This document shows, piece after piece, positions 11,201-22,535 of a DNA stretch of 49,131 nucleotides. The DNA is taken from NCBI RefSeq assembly GCF_001632365.1, contig NW_024468598.1:1-49131 (forward strand), read 5' to 3'. A program made the translations under genes and the position numbers. The stretch is from Laetiporus sulphureus 93-53 (Eukaryota > Basidiomycota > Agaricomycetes > Polyporales > Laetiporaceae). Below the pieces are notes generated by a model. It worked only from the letters and a program-made list of their open reading frames with translations, did no database searches and was not told where the DNA came from. Position 1 is the stretch's first letter. The number at the start of each line of letters is the position of its first letter.

Positions 11201-11648
11201 AAGTTTCAACGATTTTGAGGCGGCGAGAACTGCGTCCTGAGAGTTGTCGGTCAGACGCGCGTCGATCGTCGCTGGCACGTCGGGCATGAAGACACTAAGA
11301 CAAAGAACGATAAGTGAGGACATCATAGACCATCATAGCGTCTACACACCCGCCCGGTTCTCTCGGTGGCCCTCCAAACCCGCCTCTGCCGCGACCACGA
11401 TCGCCTCCACGAAAGCCACCCCGGTCACCCCCTCTGAATCCTCCGCGATCGCCTCCACGGAACCCACCACGATCACCGCCTCGAAACCCTCCGCGTTCTC
11501 CATAGCCTCCTCCACGACCGCCTCTGTCACCGGGAGGTCCCCCGCGTCCTCGAAAGCCATCGCCTGGAGGGCCGCCCCCGGGACCGCCTCGGCCACCCCT
11601 GCCTCGACCACGGTCGCCACCACGTCCTCGGTCGCCGCCTCTGTTCAT
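8232..11648 (-). CDS. Argonaute, slicer-type (RNA interference effector)
   Basis: Exons run 11648-11350, 11294-10815, 10640-10165, 10108-9081, 9027-8920, 8868-8619 and 8560-8232, giving about 989 aa. Residues 1-99 are an RGG/RGGF-repeat tail. The N domain, linker, PAZ (about 260-400) and PIWI (about 640-960) domains follow. All four catalytic residues are visible: D in GMDVTHPG, the glutamate finger in QESKKEM, D in YRDGVSEGQF and H in RPTHYYV. The protein ends in MFYL, as Argonautes usually do. It should bind small RNAs and cleave or silence targets, including transposons. The fifth intron (8919-8869) has a GC donor and lies exactly between YRDGVSE and GQF. Because it is 51 nt with no stop it can be read through, which would insert 17 residues beside the active site. 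The start is the first ATG before the RGG tract. Confidence 0.95.
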
Positions 11649-11725
11649 GTTGTGCTTGCTGGCTGAGTGGGAGTGAGGTGTACTGAAGCAAGGTGCAACG
11701 TGGAGGACACGACTGGGCCCGTGAG

Positions 11726-11734
11726 TATATAAGG
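11726..11734. promoter_or_regulatory. TATA-like element upstream of Argonaute
   Basis: TATATAAGG on the plus strand (CCTTATATA on the gene strand), about 80 bp upstream of the Argonaute ATG. The better match is on the opposite strand, so orientation is uncertain. Confidence 0.3.
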
Positions 11735-13297
11735 CGGACAACCATTGTGGCCCATAGTTTGATGGGCACTGCCCTGATCGAAACGCCGACAGAAATTATT
11801 GCGAATAAGACTCCGCTGCGCCACAGTTATCCGCAGCAAATATTTGCTGCGAAATTACCTGTGAGCTGCCACGACGATGTACAGTCCTACAGCGATGCCG
11901 AGTGAATAATCGACACGGATGACTGCAGTCAATTTCAAGTATAGTCGTGTCATTCCGAACGCATGGCACGCCAGTGGTAATTGACTCTCTCCTCGCTCAA
12001 AGTCGTCTGAGACATTCATGCCTACAGATGGCATAGTTGCACATGCTGCCGTGGTGCATGAATGGCGCAGTCGAAAGCGAACCGAAGGAGCGGCGGATGC
12101 CAGACTGAGCTGAGGCTATAATTACGACTCATGCTCATCAACCGGCCCGACAACCTAAAGAGACCACTCTTTCCTAAACCCTTCGTCCAGACTCTTTGCC
12201 AGTGTTGAACACCTCGTCTGCATCTTTTTATTGAATGTTCGTAGCCATCTGGGAGGACCTCAAAATTAACGCTGTGGAAGGGCAATGCCGTTTACCTCGG
12301 AGTACGGGCGCGAGAGCAACTAGGAGCAACTCTGCAGGACAAACGCCACATCTGTACGTCTTCTCAGGTTCGCCTTCTGCGGTCTTCTACGAGATTGGAA
12401 TAGAGTGGAGATCCGCCTTCTGAGTCATGAGAAGGCCTGTCAACAGAAACCTCGGATCACTTTATTTGAGTCACTGCCTTGCTTGCGGCCCCGCCGGCCC
12501 AGCTTCGCACTCATGCCATGATCATCGCTAGCGCTCGAATTAGCATCGCCAGGAGTCACAGTTCTCTCTACAAGTTACAGGTCTAGTCCCCGTAGCAGAC
12601 CATGTACAGCTATCGATGACAGTCGATCGATATCTAGTGCTACGTACAGATCCTCGTGTGGACATGCGTGCTGTGTGCCACCTGCGGCACCGCAGCGACT
12701 GCGGAGTTCCTCGGTCCGTCTATGCATTGGTAAGTACATTTCCGAAGTTCTGGAGCAGCTGATTGATATATAAGAAGCGCGGTATTCTCGTCCAAGCCGT
12801 TGGCTTGCACACTTTTTTTTCGTATATACAAGATTGCTTGACGCATTCCTGAGAAGCAAGGAATATTCTGTAGGCTCAATATCGGGACAAACTCTTGCCT
12901 TTCGTGACTCATGGTCTCTGTGCGTATGGCACGAGCGTACCACGCGTCATACATCGATAGAAAGTCTGCTCGTTGGACACCGCAAGGACGTGCCCTAGAA
13001 GTTTATCCGGAAGCCCGGCGCGCAGAATCGACACGGTCACATGATCGTGTCAAGCACGTGGCCTGCCTTACTGAACGACTGCTCTTCCTTTTACTTTCAC
13101 TCACCATCGTCTGCGATCTTATTCTCTGTCGCGTCTGTCCTACTGGTTCGTGCTGTCTGTTTGTGAGCAACCCTTGCTATACTGCACAAAGTCATCTCTA
13201 TCGCTTTTGGAGCCGTTTGTTCTCATTTGCATTAACTGTAATCCTGAATCGATACGACGACATTTGTTCAGCGGACTTTCAAGAACGGGCTCCAAGC
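11735..13297. other. Divergent intergenic region between Argonaute and the cyclin-like gene
   Basis: This holds both promoters. A pyrimidine-rich stretch at about 13080-13130 (CTCTTCCTTTTACTTTC) probably marks the start of the cyclin-like transcript. Short open stretches here have no family-like content, and I found no tRNA or repeat. Confidence 0.5.
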
Positions 13298-16200
13298 ATG
13301 ATTCCTATCAAGCCTGCGCTGCATTCTCCTGGTTCTCCGAGCTCTTGTTTTGCACATTCGAGCCCTATGCGTGTACCGCTCAACCTTGGTCACTGCGAGG
13401 ATGACGAACTTGAAATGCCTGAAGTGCAAGAACAAGGTCCTGCATCTAGCTCTCCTATTGCTTCCTCACCTGCTGCGGTAACTCCTCCAGACTATGCTGA
13501 TGAAGACGAAGTAAAGGTGGCCAGTTCGCCATTCCTGTCGGCTATATGCGTAACCAAGATTGCTCCAGACGAGTCATTTGGTCAAAAAGAGACGCATATA
13601 CTCACTGATTATAATGCTGGAAATGGTCGGACGCTGTCAGCTTTGAAACTTGAAGCCATTGGAAATGCAACGCAGGAGCCTCAGCTTGCCGCAACTGATG
13701 AGCTATGTTCATCTGTCTCGTCATCTTCGAGTTCCCCAGACTCCTTTGTCATCAAACTCCATGAGTTGCTTCTTGTTGTCCAGCATGAACAACAGGCAAC
13801 GGAAGACAAAGCATTACCCTCGGCTAGTATCCGCCACGACTGCACGCCACCTCAGGTCGATGGCAATCCAGGAGGTTCTGGTCTGTCTCACATGCAAGAT
13901 ACCGCGTCTGCTAATGTATCTCGCGGGCTCTCTGGCATACTATCTGCGCCTCGCTATGTCCTTCGTACTTTAGGTGACTCTGTCGCTTCTGTTACTTTCA
14001 GCTCTGACGAGAAGACTGCCGCTTCTGAGGTTTTGTCTGGTTCTGCTGGCTCTACTCTTCCCATCAACTCTGTTGCTGATGTCCAAGATGCCCATTCTCA
14101 ATCTCCTGACTATTGGACTTACTTCCAATCCCCACCACAAGACATGTGCTGTGAAATGAACATTACACCATCAGGAAATGAACATGAGTCTCCTGCATAT
14201 ACCCGCCACGAAGACTCGGTGGAACGTCAGCCATTGTGTGAGGGATCTTCTAACCCAACGAAGCGTCGACGGTCAATTCTGCGTCATTACGAACTCCCTA
14301 GCACATCTGCTACCTCCGCTTCTGGTCGCGACTTACAAGCCCGAACGACAGGCACTCCCGGATCCGAGCCAAAGAACAAGAAGCGCAAGGTTCACACGGT
14401 CGGGTCACGGTTCTTCTCCAGGAATGCACCAGCCAGCGACCAGGAAGCTGCAACGGATCTGGCAAAGACGAGACACGGCTCAAGCATGCAACCAAAGCGC
14501 ATATATGCGCAACGAGCTGCCAGTCTGCGGCGTGCAGACTCGCTGAGATCCGAGGCTTTGTACGAAAGAAGCGCACAGCATGAGGTCAGAATGTCCATAT
14601 GACTTTTCATCTTAGGATACTTACCCCCGCATACGCCGCACATCAGATCGAGAGCTCTCGTTCAACCAGCGTAGTTTCTCCCTTATCTGTCGTCCCCGAC
14701 ATCCCATCTCGAGGCTCCATCTCAGTCGACGGCAGCACCCCCAGTCCTAACACCGCATCATCCTACGGAGGATACGTGCCTACGGAACCAGCCACTCCCG
14801 TATTCCATCGTCATCGCCGGAGAGGGTTATCTCGTGCAAAGCCTACTCCCCCGCGCTCGCCATTCCCGTTGCCACTCCCGATCATCGCCCCGCCGGCGCT
14901 GGAGCTGATTCCGCGGGCTCCGCTCTCGGTCGAAGATGCTGCTGAACGCAGGATCAGAATAATGCTCGAGAAGGAGAGAGCCGAGCGCATGGCGGATGGG
15001 CTTGCTGCCATGGGGGATGTGGCGAGGTCGAGCGAAAGTTTGTGCGCATTGAAGGGTACGGGCGACCGAGTGACGGCTATTGACAAATCGCAGGGAAGCA
15101 GAGGCAGACTTGAAAGCACACAATCGCCTTCTTCTCAGAAATCTGCAGCCATGCAGTTGGATGGGAAGGAGAAAGACGCAACGCTGGTCAGCAAATTCGG
15201 CCCAGTCAAAAATCTGGGGTTACAGGAGGACCTTCGCGTTGATGTCATCGACTGGATTCTGGATGTACGCGCCGTTTTTTCTGAGTGACGACCGTTCCTA
15301 ACGTTATTTCTGCAGGTATTGCCTGCAGAACCTCCTTCCCGTGCTATTCGTGCAGATCTGCGCGAACAGCTTCAATCGTCGGACGAAACGCGGTGGCATG
15401 CTGCTCATTTGTTCACTCGGGTTTTCTATCGTCTAGGCACTGCCTTGGCCTCGGCTTCCGACGGGAAGGAGGCGGTGCTCGCCGGCGAGGGCAGCGAGGC
15501 CATCATTTGGGACGTCGCCGTCGCGTGTTTGGCATTGAGCGTGAAGGTGCGCAATGCCTGCTGCTCAAAGCCAATGCTCATTCTTTGATAGTTCCATCGC
15601 GACGTCTTCCTTCCATTGTACTCAATACCGGCACACGAGTTCATGGCGATCGCACCTCATTCCATTTCATATGATGATTTCGAAGTAAGTACATTTCCAT
15701 CTATGTCCCTGCGTTTGCTTGTACGGCGCATTGAGTTAACTAATTTGTCCACCATAGGCAGCTCATCGTGACGTTCTGTATGCCCTCTCTTACTCGGTCG
15801 GCAGCGTGACGCCGGGGATGTACATGCAGGAGCTCTGGGAAGCTCTGCCCAGTTTGCGTCAGGCCCTCGGTTTTGACAATGGTTGGAAGATTGCACAGGA
15901 GGAGACGTGGGCCATTCTACTCGAAGCCATGATGCGTGAGTGGTGTCATTATTGTTATTCTGGTGCAGTCTTCTATTCCTGATCACCGCATACACCCGCC
16001 TGCATTTCACAGAGCCGGACGTTCTGCGTTTTTCCATGTCCCTCCTAACCGCCTCAGCAATGATCGACGGAATAATCGAATCGCTCGTACATAAGTATTG
16101 CCTTGATGCTTCTCTTGCGATGCCGCGTAGAGAGGCGAGCGGTCGTCGCGCCGCCTTTTTGGAGAAGGCAACGTCCGCCGCATCACGTGCGGCACTTGAC

Positions 16201-16327
16201 ATCCTGGAATTGCTAGAGCATCCTGTGGTACGCCTTTACATAATTGGAGCTACTTTGAGACTGACGTTACTAGGAGGACGCACATCTGTGCCGCGACTGG
16301 TTGCGGTCGACGGTGCGAGATGTTTGA
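13298..16327 (+). CDS. Cyclin-box protein with long disordered N-terminus
   Basis: Exons are 13298-14584, 14647-15264, 15316-15546, 15592-15684, 15758-15935, 16013-16227 and 16274-16327, giving about 891 aa. All phases match. Residues 1 to about 600 are Ser/Pro-rich low complexity with a basic patch (KNKKRKV) that could be a nuclear localisation signal. From about 620 a cyclin-like fold appears: LRVDVIDWILDVLP, then AHLFTRVFYRLG, VACLALSVKFHRD (the usual A-K core) and DFEAAHRDVLYALSYSV with TP. It may bind a cyclin-dependent kinase; the partner cannot be told from sequence. Reading frame is open for 387 nt upstream of 13298, so an earlier start is possible. I chose 13298 because upstream sequence looks like leader (pyrimidine-rich) and not protein. 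Confidence 0.8.
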
Positions 16328-16934
16328 CTTGTCTGTCTGTGGGTTCTGTTTTGTTATCAATATCATGGTATTGTGGGTTCATGCTGTGGTCGCGCTTTCG
16401 CTCGTTGTCGTTGTTGTTGTCGTTCTGTCTTTTTCTTGAAAGGTTCTCCCTGATCAAGACATTTCCATGATGTACCATACCTCGATCGACGTAATTAAAC
16501 TCCCCTTCTATCGTAACACCGTCCCACTATTTATCGTGCCGCCTACGCAGACACCATCGAGCAAGGCGGACGCGCGTCAGTTAGTGGCCGAACAGGCCCT
16601 TAGCTAAGTGCGCGATGATTTGTGGTAGAAAGCGTTTTTATAGACAGCACGCAGCTATGCAAATTTAGTTTGTCGAGAGCAGGGACTTCAATATTGAAGT
16701 CTCCAGATTAAGGTGATCATTCTATGCCTAATCATACATCATGGCTATTGTACACAGTCCAGTATTCTGCATGAAAGTACAATACCATACTAGCTATAGC
16801 GGGAGAGAAGGGAAAGAATATGCCAGACTACACTGGGCATAGGCACATAGGGTATCAGAACAATTGGCAGTGAAAAGGCGGCCCAGCGCCCGATAACCTA
16901 GCCAGGCATAACAGCTTAAAAAAGAAGACACACT
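16328..16934. other. Convergent 3' intergenic region
   Basis: This lies between the stop codons of the cyclin-like gene (+) and the ATPase gene (-). It presumably holds both 3' UTRs. I see no gene-like reading frame or RNA gene. Confidence 0.5.
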
Positions 16935-19900
16935 TCAGTACTCTTCCACCTCGGAAAGCGATGCATATTCGGACACAGAATCCCCATCATCATCATAATA
17001 CTCCTGCACGACCTCACGCATCGCATAACGCATAATTGGCGTGATTGGGACGAGCTTCGGGCCCACGACTTCCTCCTCCTCCTCCGGTGGCTGCGCATCC
17101 ATCATCTGATCATGCGCGCCGTAAATCTCCTCGTCGGTCATCGGCACCATCTCCCCGTCCTCCACGTCGTAGTCATTCACTGCCGTCGCGCTGCTCCCCT
17201 CCTGCAGGCGTACGCTCTCACGCAAGCGCGTGCTATCGCGGAAACGGCTCTCGCGGAAACGCATGCTCGTGACGCGCGTGTCAACGCCCTCCTTCGAAAT
17301 TGGGTCTGTCCAGCGCAGGTCGAGAATCCGACCCTTGACCATCCCGTCGACGGCGCGCGCGCCCATCTCGCGACACAGGATGAAGTACGGGATCGACCGT
17401 GCATTCGGCTGCGCGAGCCGATTCATCACCTTGAGTAGCTGAATTGCGGTGAAGTCCGCGCGGAACTCGGGTGCGTTGTGCGCGGTGTCACCGGGGGGAG
17501 CCGGCGCCGCATGGGGGTTGGCGGTGAGGGGGGAGTAGATGCGGAATCCGTTATTCGAGCCCGGCGGTGGGGAAAGCCGATGGATCGCATGTTGCGATGC
17601 ATCGCGGGTGCTTTGGGGGGATGGGGCGGACTCAGTTGCAGCTTCCGCGGTATTCGCAGGGGGTGCAGGGGGGTCCTGCGAGGAGTGGATGATGTGCAGG
17701 TTGAGCAGCGCGTGGGCTTGCAAAAAGTGCGAGCTTTGCTTGACTACGTATTCGTTGAGCGCTTCTGGTGATGACTGAATCATGGAATTGCGCGACGTAC
17801 TCTCCAATCGCCCATTTGCATTGACTTCACGCCCGGTGCCGTCAGTGATGCACAAGCATGCCGCTAGGCGTAGGACTTACCATAATCGGTGACAAAGTCC
17901 TGCCAATGCGCCAGCTTGCCACCAAACGCTTCATACAGCCGCTCAAAATCGAGACCGTGACGCAGATGTTCCGGAACAAGCGGCAGGATCCTCTCTCGGA
18001 AGTACTTCCTTGTGTCCGCCTTCGGATAATCACCGACTGTGATAATCTTCCCATCGGAACGTGAAACCGTTAGTAGCTGCAAAGGCGACTGTCACATCAG
18101 ATGCAATACGTACCTTACAATGCTGCATCACATTCAGCTGGCGAAGCCAGGTCTGGTAAAAGGGATCGCTTGTGGCATGTATCACGTGGCAGAGCCGGTC
18201 CTGCTTCGTCAACACAAGCATGGCATCCAAAAGTGCCTTCATAGCGTCAACCGAGCGGATCAACGCCGGACTGAACAGAAGTACGCAATATAATCAGCCT
18301 CCGGGCATTGTCACCATAACTATGAAAGAAGCGCCTACAGCTTATGTGCCTCGTCCATGAAGAACACGGGAATTTTCTTCATCGGCGGCGCATGGTCCTT
18401 GGCCTTGCCCTTCTCCTCCGCCATCGCATCTGCGCTTATGCTGTCCCTGCGAGCCTTCTCCGCACGCTTACGCCGGCTCATGCTCCCGAACAGGCGCATT
18501 CGCCATGACGCGCGAGAAGCCTTGGACTGCTGTGAAGCAAGCTCTGTCATACTTTCGGTATGGCTGACCGATTTGCGCCGCGAGATGGATGACACCTCAG
18601 ACATGTTGGGCTGAAAGTTCCAGTAACGCAGCAACGAGCTCTTAGTTGCCAGCAGGAAGTCAGTAGTGTTACTAATCAGTATGCAAGAGGCGAATGGTCT
18701 CACTTGGAACAACTCCATCAACCTCGCGACGTCGCTGGTCTTGATCTCGCCCATTGTAGTATGCGCGAGCGTCTCGCCGAGCTGCGTCGAACTTGCCACG
18801 CGCCGCTCCACGTTGAGCCTGTCGTGCTAGAAAGGCAATCAACACCGGCGCTGAAAAACCTCGGAACAACACAATCAGGCGATCGTCGTGTGTGATTTGC
18901 CGCACGTGGACCGCGCCCTTGGCCGCCAGGCAGCTGGCAGGTGTGTCACCGGACCCAATTTCAGGGCATAATGCAGTATGGCAGGGGGCTTCGAAACAAT
19001 GAGGAGGGGCTCACCTTGAATGCCCAAGCCTCCTTCTCAAACACTTCGTACCCCGGCATCTCCGGGTCTTCCGCGATGGACGTGAAGAATGCTTCCATTT
19101 GTTGGCTGGTCGTCGTAGGCATGTTAGCGCATACCCAGGGCATCAGCTGGCACTCAGCTACCTGAGACTCATGTAGAGGCTGGCGAGGTCGGCGAAGCCT
19201 GCTATGCGGAGGTCGAAGTGTAGAACATGATACGTCGGGCGCGTGAGGACTTGGCGCAACAGTGCAGTCTGTGAAGCGGAACAAAGAACATTAGCGGATG
19301 CCTCGACGGGGCCTACAAACTGAGCAGTAGATACCTTTCCGACGCTGCTGGCACCGAAGAGGACGGTGAAGCTGGGCTCTCCCTGGAGGGCCCGTTCGAT
19401 GGCCTTGAGCTCCGCTGGTCTGTCGAAGAAGCCAGGCAAGCTTGAGAACGTGTGAGTAGGGCTGAGTTGTGCACGTTCGCGAGCCTCAGCAAGTTCCTGT
19501 CTTGTCTCTTCGAGCATTCTTCTTGATTCGGTCAGGCTGCGAAGGGTTTGCGAGGGCTGAGCGAGCGGATGCAGCATAGTCAGCGCAGGACAGATGGAGG
19601 GAGTGTCCTGCCACGTACGTTGGCAAGTACTCCGAGGATCTCTCCGATGCCAAAGAAATTGCGTTTGTTCGGGTCAGTGGGCATCGGCATGCCGCGGCGG
19701 CGAGGAATGTTAGAGCGGAAGAGCCAATGGATGTGCAGCTTTGCCGTAGGCGCGACAGTATGCAGGCTTTGCCTGTAGGAGGAAGGACGGGCACGAGAGT
19801 ACGTGCGCGGACGTGGGCGGGTCGAGGGCGAGTGCAGGCCGTTTATGGTGTGTTGTTGGCTAGACGTACTCGTGCGAGCCATGCTATTACTCCGACCGAG

Positions 19901-20167
19901 AGAAGCTGGGGTGGAGGAAGGTATGTTATCGGACGCAGTCCGTGAATGATAGTGGTCAGCAACGAAAGTTAACGAGCTCGGGGAGAATTGCAACGCTGAT
20001 ATGAGCCGGCAGAGGGCAAGTGCGCCGGTGCCTGCGGACGGTGAACTGCACTGCCATTTCCAGGCCGAACCTGACGTTAGATGCACGAGGAGCAGGCCCG
20101 CATTACGGGGGAGTGGAAACCGGCGCTGAGGAAACGCGGAGGGCACGTTGCAGGCGATTGATGCCAC
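16935..20167 (-). CDS. P-loop ATPase (archaeal-type AAA/STAND-like), probably organellar
   Basis: Exons are 20167-19619, 19556-19335, 19268-19162, 19105-19015, 18826-18704, 18640-18339, 18270-18114, 18076-17881 and 17764-16935, giving about 858 aa. An in-frame ATG at 19882 gives 763 aa and is preferred if transcription starts near the TATA-like sequence at about 20178-20188. After an Arg/Ser-rich N-terminus comes a coiled-coil-like segment (RRMLEETRQELAEARERA) and FFDRPAELKAIERAL. Walker A follows as GASSVGKTALLRQ, formed across an intron. Walker B is PVFFMDEAHKL. Then comes CHVIHATSDPFYQTWL, a sensor-like strand. This resembles the ATPase family described mainly from Archaea (PF01637). The C-terminus is acidic (EEEEEVV and DDDGDSVSEYASLSEVEEY). 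The substrate is unknown. The 188-nt fourth intron is unusually long and could hide a small exon. Confidence 0.8.
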
Positions 20168-20848
20168 GAGGTGAAGGTGTGATTATATCTGACCTCCCGC
20201 CTGTTACGCGAGGAATTCGATGCTCGGGATCCTCCAAATCTAGCTGCTGGTTGCCGATTCTGCGAGGCTCTGTACGACTTTGGGATTCACCGCGTCCGGT
20301 CGACGGAAACCGGTAGCATCCAGTCGTTGAAGGGGCAGGTCAGACAATCGATATGACCGCCGCAACCTATCTCGACTCAGGCAGATTAAAAGATCAGACA
20401 TGATTCCAAAGTACAATAACGTGTGGATACACTCGCGATTCGCGAAATGAGGGAATTGTTCCGTTGTGAACGGGATGAGCGCGGAAGGAATGGCGGAAGT
20501 TACACAAATATGGAAAGTCTCCGAGCTATATGTTGATTGGCGCCCAACACATCGCTTCCGAACGCTTGCGCTCAAGCGCTCAACGTGAGTCAAAGTCCAT
20601 CAGAAACTCTTAACAAGCATGTGGGTTCATGAGACATCCTTAAGACATCCGTGATGTCGATGAAATTCGGCGGGCCGTGGAAGGATGTATTTCGACCTCC
20701 GCGAACTCGCCGATCAACGCATTGCTTCCTTGACATGCGATGTCGAACCAACCCTCGCCGAACAGTGGCCAAAGGGTACTCGAGATTTAATGTCTCGCAT
20801 CTCTTTCATTCTTCCATGAGTGTGTGGTATGTGTGATCGCTGCCAGAC
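20168..20848. other. Divergent promoter region, ATPase / DUF7918 gene A
   Basis: This holds the upstream regions of both genes. GATTATATCTG at about 20182-20192 is the only TATA-like sequence seen on the ATPase side. No other feature was recognised. Confidence 0.4.
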
Positions 20849-22167
20849 ATGCCCACTCACAAAGGCATCTCCTTGAGCCTGATCGTGGACGGAGAAGAGC
20901 TCCCGGAGGTCGGTATCGAGGTCCTCAATAGCAAGACAATCACTTCTATCATCCCCGGAGATGAAGGCGTCGTAAGTTGCTAGCGCATTCGGAGAAGTAT
21001 CTCACATACATTCTATCGCAGGAATTCGCATACGAATATGTGAATAACTCTGAGACAGACATACTCATCGATCCCATGTTCGACGGCCACAAGACCGGGG
21101 AGGTCGTTCACTGCGCAGCTGGAGCCCAAGGACATGATGTTGGTCCCGGCACCTCTGCGACGACCGTGCGAGCCTTTAGATTTCGCAGAGTATCAACATC
21201 CAGTACGTGCGAGACCGGTCTCCTCTTCAGCATCTATTCAGTTAGTTGGACATGTAGGTGATGTCGACTCCGACGATGGGCTCAGCAGCAGCTTGGGTGC
21301 GCTCGGCGTGCTCGAGTTCAGAATCATCCGTGTCAAGGTGAATTCTTTCCACGAGGACATCCCGCTCGAGGACAGAACGCGGCAGATCGAGGCCAGGTTT
21401 GTGTACTACTCTTCCCTCGTGACGCGTACCGCCGACTGACAGTATGCAGTTTGGGCGGAACGATCGATATGGATGAGGACCATCCGTGGCTTCCTCCGCC
21501 AGAACATTGGGAGAATATTGACACAGACGAAGATCCGTACGTTATCTTCCGATTTCAGTACAAACCACGAGGTACACGTACACCTACTGCACTATCCTTT
21601 CGCAACTGACAGAATGCGGTCTTTTACAGCCCAGCTTAGATCTTCTCTCTTGATGTACTATAATGCCCACGAATCGGCTGCAGTGCAATCGTTGAGATCT
21701 CTCTCTCCTCAGCCCGCCCGCCGTGTGAGACGAGGCAAACAGCCGCAGCGTTCCCCACATCGCGCAAATCTCAGCCAACGCCCGTTTCTCACTGATGATT
21801 TGTCTTCGTCCGGGTCGTCGTTGGCATTTCTCGGCTCGGAATACCATCCCTCGGATTCAGACGCGGATGATGATCGTATGAGCCATAATCGCAAGGGAAC
21901 AGTGTCGAGCCGGTCCCGAACGTCGTCTTCGACAACACATGTACAGTTTGAAGCCACCCAGCCCAGACTGCAACATCATTCTGTCTCAGAATCCGGCTCC
22001 GAAACCGGACGCCTGGTATCGTGTCTGCGTTTGTCTCTGTCTACACAGTAGTATTTATAACTTTGCTCTAATAGTTGCGGCTTGCTACTGCACAGGCAGA
22101 ATGCCTACAGGCCATAATGAACAATCTAAAGGATACTCTGGAAAGACTTCAAGGAAGCAGGGCATAG
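20849..22167 (+). CDS. DUF7918 family protein, copy A
   Basis: Exons are 20849-20971, 21022-21202, 21258-21396, 21450-21571, 21630-22015 and 22096-22167, giving about 340 aa. The first 200 residues follow the DUF7918 pattern common in Agaricomycetes. Visible pieces are IVDGEELPEVGIEV, IIPGDEG, EFAYEYVNNSE, a central GTSATTVRAFRF, LEFRIIRVKV and the closing FRFQYKPRAQL. The rest is Ser/Arg-rich and probably disordered. The last exon is uncertain: without the final splice, translation stops at 22051 (328 aa). With it the protein ends in a short helix (MNNLKDTLERLQ). I prefer the spliced form because the neighbouring paralogue also ends in a charged helix. No function is established for DUF7918. 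Exons 1, 2 and 4 have the same lengths as in copy B. Confidence 0.75.
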
Positions 22168-22535
22168 GTAGAATGTGAATTGGTGCCTCCGCTCACAAGA
22201 GAAAGCATTAGGCAGCATCTTTTTTCCAACACGTGAATAAAGTATTAGCTAGTCATGATGTCTCTGGATATGTACATATCTCTCAACTTTGAGATGTGAC
22301 AATGATCTTTATATTCAAGAAGGATCAATGGAATTCTCGAACAGAGAACATGCGTGCAGAGTCAAAGTCGGACTACGAACCTTGAGTGCAAGGCGGAGCT
22401 TGAGGCATTGTCATCCCGCCTTCTGCTCCCTCTAACCATTGTCAGTTCTTTCTATACACGGCACGTTCCCGTTTCTAGTTGCGGCGGCATCAGCTGTGCA
22501 CAGAACTGTTTTTCTAGCCCAGGAACAGTTTGGGC
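22168..22535. other. Short intergenic spacer between tandem DUF7918 genes
   Basis: Holds the 3' end of copy A and the promoter of copy B. AT-rich near 22250-22320. Nothing else recognised. Confidence 0.4.

Noticed and set aside
12911..13297. N-terminal extension of the cyclin-like protein
   Set aside because: The frame is open, but the translation contains hydrophobic and Cys-rich runs unlike the rest, and the DNA has leader-like pyrimidine tracts.
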